Positions 22,937 to 30,274 of a DNA stretch of 32,925 bases are shown in pieces. The DNA is taken from contig CALLVX010000010.1 of the NCBI GenBank assembly GCA_938010765.1, positions 1-32,925 on the forward strand. Direction: 5' to 3'. Origin of the DNA: an uncultured Flavobacteriaceae bacterium. GTDB taxonomy: Bacteria > Bacteroidota > Bacteroidia > Flavobacteriales > Flavobacteriaceae. The notes under the pieces were generated by a model, which saw only the letters and a program-made list of their open reading frames with translations, was not told the origin of the DNA and made no database searches. The translations under genes and the position numbers were made by a program. Numbering within the stretch: the first letter of the stretch is position 1; every line of letters starts with the position of its first letter.

Positions 22937-23779
22937 ATGACAGCACAAGAACAACTAAATTACGAGCGAATCGCAGCGGCCATTGCCTATTTAAAAACGA
23001 ATTTTAAAGCGCAACCCTCTTTAAATCAAATTGCCGAACAAGTACATTTGAGTTCGTTTCATTTTCAGCGCCTATTCACCGATTGGGCGGGGGTAAGTCC
23101 CAAAAAATTCATGCAGTATTTGAGCTTGGAGTACGCGAAACAACTCCTGACACAAAAGAAGACTACCTTGTTCGAAACCGCCTACCAAACAGGACTGTCA
23201 GGTTCAAGTAGGCTCCACGATCTATTTGTGAATATTGAAGGGATGACCCCTGGGGAATATAAAAATGGGGGCGCAAACTTACGCATCAACTACAGTTTTG
23301 CCGAAAGCCCTTTTGGCCACATCATCGTAGCTGCTACCCAGAAGGGAATCTGTCACCTAGCCTTCTGCACGAACAAACAAGAGGCTGTAAAGACTTTAAA
23401 AGAACGTTTTCCGAAAGCGACCTACATAGAAGTGGTAGATCGCATACAACAAGAAGCCTTGTTCATCTTTCAGCATGATTGGAGCAAACTGGGACAAATA
23501 AAACTGCACTTGAGCGGCACCCCTTTTCAATTAAAAGTCTGGGAGGCCCTTTTAAAGATTCCCATGGGCGACCTCGCCTCTTACGGGACCGTTGCAACGG
23601 CCATTGGCAAACCAAAAGCATCAAGGGCCATTGGAACCGCTATAGGAAGCAATCCTGTAGCCTACCTGATACCTTGCCACCGTGTCATTCAGGCTTCCGG
23701 TAATACCGGCGGCTATATGTGGGGAGGTACTCGAAAATCAGCAATAATTGCATGGGAAGCAGCCAAAACCGCCAGTTGA
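22937..23779 (+). CDS. AraC-type regulator fused to O6-methylguanine-DNA methyltransferase (Ada without its metal-binding domain)
   Basis: A 280-aa protein in two domains. Residues 10-110 form an AraC helix-turn-helix pair (PSLNQIAEQVHLSSFHFQRL, then GVSPKKFMQYLSLEYAKQLL). Residues 117-280 form the methyltransferase, with the acceptor Cys247 in PCHRV, GTPFQLKVWEALLKIPMG, and the Asn-hinge-like SRAIGTAIGSNPVAYLIP. It repairs O6-alkylguanine by suicidal transfer to Cys247. The N-terminal Ada domain that senses methylphosphotriesters in E. coli Ada is absent; a separate protein with that domain is encoded at 25342. Regulation of its own cluster is likely but inferred. Confidence 0.93.
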   Translation: MTAQEQLNYERIAAAIAYLKTNFKAQPSLNQIAEQVHLSSFHFQRLFTDWAGVSPKKFMQYLSLEYAKQLLTQKKTTLFETAYQTGLSGSSRLHDLFVNIEGMTPGEYKNGGANLRINYSFAESPFGHIIVAATQKGICHLAFCTNKQEAVKTLKERFPKATYIEVVDRIQQEALFIFQHDWSKLGQIKLHLSGTPFQLKVWEALLKIPMGDLASYGTVATAIGKPKASRAIGTAIGSNPVAYLIPCHRVIQASGNTGGYMWGGTRKSAIIAWEAAKTAS

Positions 23780-23904
23780 TCCAACAAGAAACGGGTTTTG
23801 ATCTCTTTTGCCATTTGGCATCTTTACCTCAGTAGAAAATCCACTTATAAATCCAATGCGATTCAACCTCTTAAGGAGGATTGAGCATTCCCTAAAAAAA
23901 ATAC

Positions 23905-24630
23905 ATGAAAACGTTTATTCTTATTCACGGTTCTTGGCATAGCGCTTGGAACTGGCACCTGGTAATTCCCATTTTAGAAAAAAAAGGACACCGGGTATTG
24001 ACACCCGACCTACCAGGTATGGGGCGCGACAAAACGCCCATTCAAGAAGTTACAATGGCCTCGGCTGTTGAAAAAATTTGCCAATTAGTCGATTCGATCA
24101 AAGGAAAGGTAATCCTTCTCGGTCATAGTAAAAACGGTATCATGATTTCCCAGGCCGCAGAGTACCGTTCTGAAAAAATAGAAAAGCTCATTTACCTAGC
24201 GGCCTACCTGATTCCTAATGGTAAAACACAGGCCGAATATTCGGATCAGGATACCGAAGGGGTGCTGAAACCCTATGTCATTAGGCACCCAGAATCCGCT
24301 TCTCATAGCTTACGATCCGAAATCTATAAAGATGGGCTCTACCACGATTGCGAAGACACCATCGTTCAACTGGCAAAGCTACTACTAAGCAAAGAACCTG
24401 TAGCATCTGCCATAACTCCATTACAGCTTACACAAGAAAAGTACGGCATAGTACCACGATATTATATAGAATGTGCCGAAGATAGGGCGGTCACCCCTGT
24501 TATTCAACGAAAGATGTACAAAGAGATGCCATGTGAGGAAGTGTATACGATGCGTACCGTTCATTCGCCCTTCTTTAGTAAACCAGGCGAACTATGCACC
24601 ATACTTTGTAAAATAGCGACTGCTCAATGA
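23905..24630 (+). CDS. Alpha/beta-hydrolase fold esterase
   Basis: A 241-aa soluble hydrolase related to the methyl-esterase/hydroxynitrile-lyase-like group of alpha/beta hydrolases. The oxyanion strand reads FILIHGSWHSAWNWH (4-18), and the nucleophile elbow is GHSKNG with Ser75. An acidic residue lies in ECAEDRAVTP, and the catalytic His is probably in RTVHSPFF near residue 219. The elbow has Asn where Gly usually stands in GxSxG, although a Gly follows it. Its stop overlaps the next ATG (ATGA), so it is translationally coupled to the 2OG oxygenase. No link to DNA repair is apparent from the protein itself. Substrate unknown. Confidence 0.87.
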   Translation: MKTFILIHGSWHSAWNWHLVIPILEKKGHRVLTPDLPGMGRDKTPIQEVTMASAVEKICQLVDSIKGKVILLGHSKNGIMISQAAEYRSEKIEKLIYLAAYLIPNGKTQAEYSDQDTEGVLKPYVIRHPESASHSLRSEIYKDGLYHDCEDTIVQLAKLLLSKEPVASAITPLQLTQEKYGIVPRYYIECAEDRAVTPVIQRKMYKEMPCEEVYTMRTVHSPFFSKPGELCTILCKIATAQ

Positions 24631-25338
24631 AAACAACACTCCAAAGACTAGCGGCTATAGATTGGCAGAAAACCGCCCAAGACCTATCTGAAAAAGGGTA
24701 TGCGACCATTCCTAAATTCCTTTCAAAAAAGCACTGCAACCAGTACATTGGTTTATACGATGAAACCCATCTCTTTCGAAAAGCCGTCGTAATGGAACGC
24801 TACCGTTTTGGTCGAGGAGCGTACAAATATTTTTGCTACCCACTTCCAGAAATTGTGCAAACGATTCGTGAAAACATATATCCCAAGTTAGCTCCCATTG
24901 CCAATAAATGGATGAAAGACCTGGGAATAGCGCATCACTTCCCCAGTACGCTTTCAACCCTATTGAAACAATACCATCAAAACAATCAACTCCTGCCTAC
25001 ACCATTGCTATTAAAATACGGCAAAGGTGGCTTTAATACCCTGCACCAGGATCTGTACGGTACGGTCTACTTTCCCTTGCAATCCGTGCTTTTTTTAAAT
25101 GAACCCGAAGTGGATTTTACCGGTGGGGAATTTGTTTTGACACAGCAAGTGCCAAGAACGCAATCGAAACGATTGTTTTAAAACCAAAAAAAGGGATATG
25201 CTCCTATTTACGACGCAATTTCGCCCAATAAGGGAAAATAAAGGCTATTACCGGGCGCATATGAAGCATGGGGTAAGCGAAGTACATACCGGAAATCGGC
25301 ATACCTTGGGAATTATATTTCATGATGCAGCCACTTAG
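24627..25338 (+). pseudogene. 2OG-Fe(II) oxygenase of the damaged-DNA type, broken by two frameshifts
   Basis: The first open frame (24627-25181) encodes 184 aa resembling the COG3826/PF09859 family, annotated as oxygenases for oxidative demethylation or methylation of damaged DNA. It has VVMERYRFGRGAYKYF at 54-69 and the iron ligands His140 and Asp142 in TLHQDLYG. The reading then shifts near 25168, where TVLKPKKG-like sequence continues in another frame, and again near 25193. It resumes as DMLLFTTQFRPIRENKGYYR, then AHMKHGVSEVHTGNRHTLGI, IFHDAAT and TAG at 25336-25338. These supply the distal His and Arg. Restoring one base at each point gives exactly 714 nt. It may be a recent mutant or a sequencing error in A/G runs. 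Overlaps the hydrolase stop. Confidence 0.82.
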
Positions 25339-25341
25339 GTT

Positions 25342-25602
25342 ATGAAACTACACAAGGATATTTCGAATACCCAGCTGCAGAGTCTAATTAAAATTAGAAC
25401 CATTCGGCTGGGCGGTAATAAAACGCTCAAAATATACAGGACATTAACGTGCAAATCAGGTAAAAGAATGAACAAAGACAACAGAGTTTTCTTTGACAAC
25501 ATTCATGATGCAGAAGCCTATGGGTACCGCCCCTGCGGTCATTGTATGAAACTGGCCTACCAAGAGTGGAAAAAGAATGCTGTAAACGAGTTTCGGACAT
25601 AA
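25342..25602 (+). CDS. Stand-alone Ada-type metal-binding domain protein
   Basis: An 86-aa protein corresponding to the N-terminal Zn-binding domain of Ada, which in E. coli accepts methyl groups from DNA methylphosphotriesters. LKIYRTLTCKSGKRMNKDNR contains Cys37, and AYGYRPCGHCMKLAYQEWK contains Cys65 and Cys68, equivalent to Ada Cys38, Cys69 and Cys72. The residue in the place of the fourth ligand (Ada Cys42) is Lys41, so only three of four cysteines are present. It starts 3 nt after the oxygenase reading ends, in one operon with the hydrolase. It plausibly complements the AraC-MGMT protein encoded 2.4 kb upstream as a split Ada; that is inference. Confidence 0.87.
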   Translation: MKLHKDISNTQLQSLIKIRTIRLGGNKTLKIYRTLTCKSGKRMNKDNRVFFDNIHDAEAYGYRPCGHCMKLAYQEWKKNAVNEFRT

Positions 25603-25658
25603 GTCCAAATCTTATAGTAGAAAGCTATCATCCCATTTTATACTCGGCGCACTATTGG

Positions 25659-25666
25659 TATCTTTG
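25659..25666 (+). promoter_or_regulatory. -7 promoter element directly before pdeM
   Basis: TATCTTTG matches TAnnTTTG and ends 5 nt before the pdeM ATG at 25672, so a transcript from it would be leaderless or nearly so. No -33 TTG is seen at the standard spacing. Confidence 0.4.
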
Positions 25667-25671
25667 GCGAT

Positions 25672-26307
25672 ATGGAAACCCATCGCATTACGATAAAAGA
25701 CCAGCATTTTGTAATGCATCCATTGGGAGGGCTTTTTTGGGAAGCACAAAGCATGTTATTGATCAGCGATGTCCACTTGGGGAAAGTTTCCCATTTTCGC
25801 AAGTTTGGCGCAGCGGTACCCCAGGCGGCGGTCCAAAAGAATTTTGAACTATTGAGTAAATCGGCGGCTTACTTTTCTCCGAAAACAATCTGTTTTATGG
25901 GCGATTTGTTTCATTCCTCATTGAACAAGGAATGGCATCTTTTTGAAGATTGGGTTGCCCAGCTGCGTTGCAAAATTGTGCTAGTGGTGGGCAATCACGA
26001 CATTATTTCACCTTTAAAATACGAGGCCTTAGGAATACAAGTAGTCCCAGAAATACGCCTCGACGGTTTTCTCCTAACACATCATCCGGAAGAAAGTGAA
26101 AACTTCTTTAATTTCTCAGGACACATACATCCCGCGGTTCGTCTTCAAGGGCAAGGCCGGCAATCCTTGCGATTGGCCTGTTTCTTTAAGTCGAAAACCC
26201 AAATGATCTTACCAGCATTTGGAGAATTTACAGGAACTTTTACGTTAAAACCAAAACCAGGGGATGAGGTATTCACCCTAGTCGAAAATAGCATTGTAAA
26301 AATATAG
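25672..26307 (+). CDS. pdeM: Ligase-associated DNA-damage-response phosphoesterase PdeM
   Basis: A 211-aa calcineurin-type metallophosphoesterase. The metal-binding motifs occur in the standard order: SDVHLGK (Asp33, His35), GDLFHS (Asp78), GNHD (Asn108, His109), THHPEE (His137/138) and GHIHP (His151, His153). The segment HLGKVSHFRKFG is typical of the PdeM group, which in many bacteria is encoded with the DEXH helicase, ATP-dependent ligase and exonuclease seen in damage-response clusters. Here the helicase lies upstream with four alkylation-related genes in between. The ATG at 25672 matches family N-termini despite the very short leader implied by the nearby -7 element. Confidence 0.93.
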   Translation: METHRITIKDQHFVMHPLGGLFWEAQSMLLISDVHLGKVSHFRKFGAAVPQAAVQKNFELLSKSAAYFSPKTICFMGDLFHSSLNKEWHLFEDWVAQLRCKIVLVVGNHDIISPLKYEALGIQVVPEIRLDGFLLTHHPEESENFFNFSGHIHPAVRLQGQGRQSLRLACFFKSKTQMILPAFGEFTGTFTLKPKPGDEVFTLVENSIVKI

Positions 26308-26315
26308 CTATCCTT

Positions 26316-26346
26316 TTGTGATGGGTGTCACTACCCCTTATATTTG
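26316..26346 (+). promoter_or_regulatory. mfd promoter (TTG - 20 nt - TATATTTG)
   Basis: A -33 TTG at 26316-26318 and a -7 TATATTTG at 26339-26346 are separated by 20 nt, a textbook Bacteroidota promoter. The TTG at 26344, first codon of the open frame, is part of the -7 element and would not be transcribed. Confidence 0.7.
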
Positions 26347-26361
26347 CACAAAATTGCTCCG

Positions 26362-29300
26362 TTGTCGCATACCACTATTCAACAGCTATTCGCACAGTCT
26401 CCTCAAATCAGGAAACTGCGGGATACTATTGCCCTACCTTTTGATTCCAAGGAAAAAACCAACCAAAAAATTCACCTAAAAGGGCTTACAGGCTCTTCGC
26501 TATCTTTTGTAATAGCACAATTTTTTTTTTATGCAGACCAACCATTTTTAGTCGTACTCAATGACAAGGAAGAAGCTGCTTACTACCTCAATGATCTAGA
26601 GCGTCTTATCGGTGAAAGCGAGGTGCTCTTTTACCCGGGCAGTTACCGCAGACCTTATCAAATTGAGGAAACCGATAATGCGAACGTATTATTGCGGGCC
26701 GAAGTACTTAACCGAATCAACTCACGAAAAAAACCAGCGGTCATTGTCACCTACCCCGATGCCCTTTTCGAAAAAGTAGTTACGAGGAAAGAACTCAATA
26801 AGAATACGCTGAAAATAAAGCTCGATGACACCTTGTCGCTCGACTTTTTGAACGAGGTACTCTTCGAATACAAATTTCAACGTGTTGATTTCGTTACAGA
26901 ACCCGGGGAATTTTCAGTAAGGGGAGGCATTGTAGATGTGTTTTCCTTCTCACACGATGAACCCTATCGAATCGAATTTTTTGGAGATGAGGTCGACAGT
27001 ATTCGAACCTTTGATGTGGAGACACAATTGTCGACCGATAAAGTTTCTAAAATCAGTATTATTCCCAATGTTGCGAACAAATTCCTCGATGAGAAAAGGG
27101 AGAGCTTTCTTCGCTACATTCCATCCAATACTTCAATTTTTGTCAAAAACACCGATTTACTTTTTGACCGCTTAAACGATTTTTTCCAAAAGGCCGAGAC
27201 CGCCTTTGCCAAATTTTCGGAAAATATAAAACATGCCACGCCTACCGAACTTTTCATGAACGGCGAACGTTTTGAAAAACAGTTGATCCACTTTAGGTTG
27301 ATCGAAATGGGTCAAAGCGAGGGAGACAATGACATTTCAATTCAATTCAGCACACAGCCACAACCCTCGTTCAACAAAAAATTTGATCTGCTTATAGAAA
27401 ACCTGAATTCGCAAAGACAAAAAGGATACACCAACTATATTTTCTGTGCTAGCGAACAACAGGCCAAACGCTTTCATGCCATTTTTGAAGAGGTACCACA
27501 GGAAGTGCATTATAAGACCATCGTTTTTCCATTATTTCAAGGATTCGTAGAAGACGACTTAAAAATTGCCTGTTATACCGACCACCAAATCTTTGAACGT
27601 TACCATAAGTTTCAGCTTAAAAACGGCTATGCCAAGAAACAGGCCATTACCTTAAAGGAACTTAACAAGCTCGAAATTGGGGATTATGTTACCCATATCG
27701 ACCATGGGATCGGGAAGTTCGGAGGGTTGCAAAAAATAGATGTAGAGGGGAAAAAACAAGAGGCGATCAAACTCATGTACGGAGAACGTGATATTCTGTA
27801 TGTGAGCATTCATGCACTGCATAAAATCTCAAAATTCAATGGGAAAGACGGGACCGTACCGAAAATATACAAACTGGGTTCCGGAGCTTGGAAAAAAATA
27901 AAGGACAAGACCAAATCGCGTGTCAAAAAAATAGCGTTCAATCTCATCAAAATATACGCGAAACGCCGATTGGAAAAAGGCTTTCAATACGATCCTGACA
28001 GCTACCTTCAAAACGAGCTTGAAGCTTCTTTTATCTACGAGGACACCCCCGATCAAAGTACGGCGACCGAAGACATTAAAAAAGATATGGAAAGTGAACG
28101 CCCTATGGATCGTCTGGTTTGCGGGGATGTTGGCTTCGGAAAAACAGAAGTAGCGATAAGGGCCGCTTTTAAAGCCGTAGATAACGGAAAGCAAGTTGCT
28201 ATATTGGTACCCACCACAATTCTCGCCTTTCAACACCATAGAACATTTACCGAACGTTTAAAAGAAATGCCGGTGACGGTCGATTATCTGAACCGGTTCC
28301 GTACAGCCAAAGAAAAGCGGGAAACCTTGGAGCGCTTAGAGGCCGGGAAAGTAGATATTATTATTGGCACCCATCAATTGGTGAACAAAAATGTAAAGTT
28401 CAAAGATTTGGGGCTTCTAATCGTTGATGAAGAACAAAAGTTCGGGGTAGCGGTCAAAGACAAACTAAAATCGATCAAGGAAAATGTAGACGTTTTGACT
28501 TTGACGGCCACCCCTATTCCCAGAACATTGCAGTTTAGTTTAATGGCCGCCCGCGACCTATCGGTCATCAATACCGCACCCCCTAATCGCTACCCTATCG
28601 AAAGTCAGGTAATTCGTTTTCAAGAAGAAACTATTCGGGACGCCGTAAGTTATGAGATACAGCGAGGCGGACAAGTATTTTTCATTCACAATAGAATCGA
28701 GAATATCAAAGAAGTTGCAGGCATGATCCAACGCCTAGTGCCAGACGCAAAAATTGCAATCGGACACGGGCAAATGGAAGGCAAAAAACTAGAAGGTCTT
28801 ATGCTGGCTTTTATGAATGGGGAATTCGATGTACTGGTTTCTACCACTATTGTCGAAAGCGGACTCGATGTCACCAACGCAAACACCATCTTTATTAATA
28901 ATGCCAACAACTTCGGATTAAGTGACCTGCATCAAATGCGAGGTCGTGTGGGGCGAAGCAATAAAAAGGCGTTCTGTTATTTTATAACCCCGCCCTATGA
29001 GGTAATGACCCCAGACGCCAGGAAACGTATTGAGGCCCTAGAACAATTTACCGCCTTGGGAAGTGGCTTCAATATCGCAATGAAGGATCTTGAAATACGT
29101 GGCGCCGGCGACTTGTTGGGAGGCGAACAAAGTGGCTTCATCAATGAAATTGGGTTTGAGACCTACCAAAAAATATTGTCCGAAGCCATAGACGAACTGA
29201 AGGAAAATGAATTCAAAGAGTTATATGAAGAGGTAGAAGGGGCTCATGAAAAAGTGTTCGTAAAAGACACCCAGATCGATTCTGATTTTGAACTGCTCTT

Positions 29301-29748
29301 CCCTGACGATTACATTAATAATATCACAGAACGCTTAAACCTTTATACCCAGTTGAACCTGGTCAAGGATGAAGTCGCCCTGCAGAAATTCGAAAAAGAA
29401 CTGGTTGATCGTTTTGGCGAACTTCCGGTACAAGCAGAAGATTTGTTGAACTCGGTTCGTATAAAATGGACCGGCACCGCAATCGGCTTGGAAAAAGTAG
29501 TTATGAAGAAAGGCAAATTAATCGGCTATTTTATTGCAGACCAGCAGTCAGCGTTTTACCAAAGTGCCGGCTTCACCAAAGTATTACAATTTGCACAGGC
29601 AAATTCCCATATAGCTAAATTAAAAGAAAAACAGACCCGAAACGGCTTGCGGTTGCTGCTGGTCTTTGAAGGAATTGGTTCGATCAACAAGGCGCTAAAG
29701 GCGTTATCACCCTTAGAAATAAAAACAAAACAACCCGTCGCAAATTAA
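26362..29748 (+). CDS. mfd: Transcription-repair coupling factor Mfd
   Basis: Removes RNA polymerase stalled at DNA lesions and recruits UvrA. Domains in order: UvrB-like N-terminal module (about 20-300), CarD-like polymerase-interacting domain (IGDYVTHIDHGIGKF from about 439), RecG-like translocase with Walker A GDVGFGKTE from about 588, DEEQ at 689, ESGLDVTNANTIF and QMRGRVGRSNKKAF, then the C-terminal TRCF domain (DDYINNITERLNLYTQL). About 1128 aa, normal for the family. The frame opens at TTG 26344, but that lies in the -7 element; TTG 26362 is the next in-frame start and gives MSHTTIQQLFAQSPQ, close to family N-termini. No ATG is available. Confidence 0.96.
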   Translation: MSHTTIQQLFAQSPQIRKLRDTIALPFDSKEKTNQKIHLKGLTGSSLSFVIAQFFFYADQPFLVVLNDKEEAAYYLNDLERLIGESEVLFYPGSYRRPYQIEETDNANVLLRAEVLNRINSRKKPAVIVTYPDALFEKVVTRKELNKNTLKIKLDDTLSLDFLNEVLFEYKFQRVDFVTEPGEFSVRGGIVDVFSFSHDEPYRIEFFGDEVDSIRTFDVETQLSTDKVSKISIIPNVANKFLDEKRESFLRYIPSNTSIFVKNTDLLFDRLNDFFQKAETAFAKFSENIKHATPTELFMNGERFEKQLIHFRLIEMGQSEGDNDISIQFSTQPQPSFNKKFDLLIENLNSQRQKGYTNYIFCASEQQAKRFHAIFEEVPQEVHYKTIVFPLFQGFVEDDLKIACYTDHQIFERYHKFQLKNGYAKKQAITLKELNKLEIGDYVTHIDHGIGKFGGLQKIDVEGKKQEAIKLMYGERDILYVSIHALHKISKFNGKDGTVPKIYKLGSGAWKKIKDKTKSRVKKIAFNLIKIYAKRRLEKGFQYDPDSYLQNELEASFIYEDTPDQSTATEDIKKDMESERPMDRLVCGDVGFGKTEVAIRAAFKAVDNGKQVAILVPTTILAFQHHRTFTERLKEMPVTVDYLNRFRTAKEKRETLERLEAGKVDIIIGTHQLVNKNVKFKDLGLLIVDEEQKFGVAVKDKLKSIKENVDVLTLTATPIPRTLQFSLMAARDLSVINTAPPNRYPIESQVIRFQEETIRDAVSYEIQRGGQVFFIHNRIENIKEVAGMIQRLVPDAKIAIGHGQMEGKKLEGLMLAFMNGEFDVLVSTTIVESGLDVTNANTIFINNANNFGLSDLHQMRGRVGRSNKKAFCYFITPPYEVMTPDARKRIEALEQFTALGSGFNIAMKDLEIRGAGDLLGGEQSGFINEIGFETYQKILSEAIDELKENEFKELYEEVEGAHEKVFVKDTQIDSDFELLFPDDYINNITERLNLYTQLNLVKDEVALQKFEKELVDRFGELPVQAEDLLNSVRIKWTGTAIGLEKVVMKKGKLIGYFIADQQSAFYQSAGFTKVLQFAQANSHIAKLKEKQTRNGLRLLLVFEGIGSINKALKALSPLEIKTKQPVAN

Positions 29749-29755
29749 AACTTGA

Positions 29756-30088
29756 ATGGAGTTTACCCTGGAAGAAAAATTAGCAATTGTAAAAGTAATC
29801 GATTCTGTAATCCTTGCAGATGATATTGTACATAAAGATGAAATAAACCTACTAAGTCAGCTGATGAACTTGCTCGACTTCGATAGTAATTTTATCGTTT
29901 CTGCGAGAATTATAGACGCAGAACAAGGTATGAAAATATTAAAGGGAATGACCATGGTCAAAAAACAAGACCTTGCGACCATTCTTGAAAACGTGGCCAA
30001 TGCTGACGGGTTTGTACACGAAAAAGAGATGACCCTATTGACAAGTATTTTCTCTGTTATGGGAATTGGCCGAGACGTAGAGTACTAG
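29756..30088 (+). CDS. Small TerB-like helical protein downstream of mfd
   Basis: A 110-aa all-helical protein starting MEFTLEEKLAIVKVIDSVIL. It contains two acidic turns of TerB type, ILADDIVHKDEINLL near the N-terminus and ANADGFVHEKEMTLL near the C-terminus, at corresponding positions of two helical repeats. It starts 7 nt after the mfd stop and is probably on the mfd transcript. Its role is unknown. A second, longer TerB-like protein is encoded at the other end of the repair island. Assignment to the TerB superfamily is by motif pattern and only moderately sure. Confidence 0.75.
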   Translation: MEFTLEEKLAIVKVIDSVILADDIVHKDEINLLSQLMNLLDFDSNFIVSARIIDAEQGMKILKGMTMVKKQDLATILENVANADGFVHEKEMTLLTSIFSVMGIGRDVEY

Positions 30089-30117
30089 AAAATAGAAAAC
30101 TTTCTAACTTGCAAAAG

Positions 30118-30240
30118 AGTAGACTACCTCGGGGCTAGCCCACGAGGCATTAAAAGGAAATTTAACATTGATTTCGACGCAGCCCTGTCTGTACACTCGT
30201 CGTTCAGACCTCGGAGCATTATAAATCTCGATTATCGAGT
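30118..30240. other. Structured intergenic stretch with three inverted repeats (candidate ncRNA or dispersed element)
   Basis: No gene lies between 30089 and 30274. Three stems are visible: CCTCG (30127-30131) with CGAGG (30143-30147) around the palindrome GGCTAGCC; GTCTG (30187-30191) with CAGAC (30205-30209); and CTCGA (30227-30231) with TCGAG (30235-30239) around a TTA loop. ACCTCGG occurs twice, at 30126-30132 and 30208-30214. There is no T-tract, so it is not a plain terminator. Confidence 0.5.
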
Positions 30241-30274
30241 AAACTTGGAGCGATTTTTGAATAACAAATAGGAT

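Noticed and set aside
23870..23884. Strong Shine-Dalgarno-like AAGGAGGA before the alpha/beta hydrolase
   Set aside because: It lies about 25 nt from the ATG, too far to act as a ribosome-binding site, and a similar AAGGAGGA at 42-49 is also not placed before a start.
20402..26307. Reading the helicase, hydrolase and phosphoesterase set as an anti-phage defence system
   Set aside because: Each recognisable member belongs to a known DNA-repair family; no nuclease-toxin, sensor or abortive module is present.
27829..28239. 136-codon minus-strand frame inside mfd
   Set aside because: It is antisense to the conserved CarD-like and Walker A regions of Mfd; the product is aromatic-rich and matches nothing.
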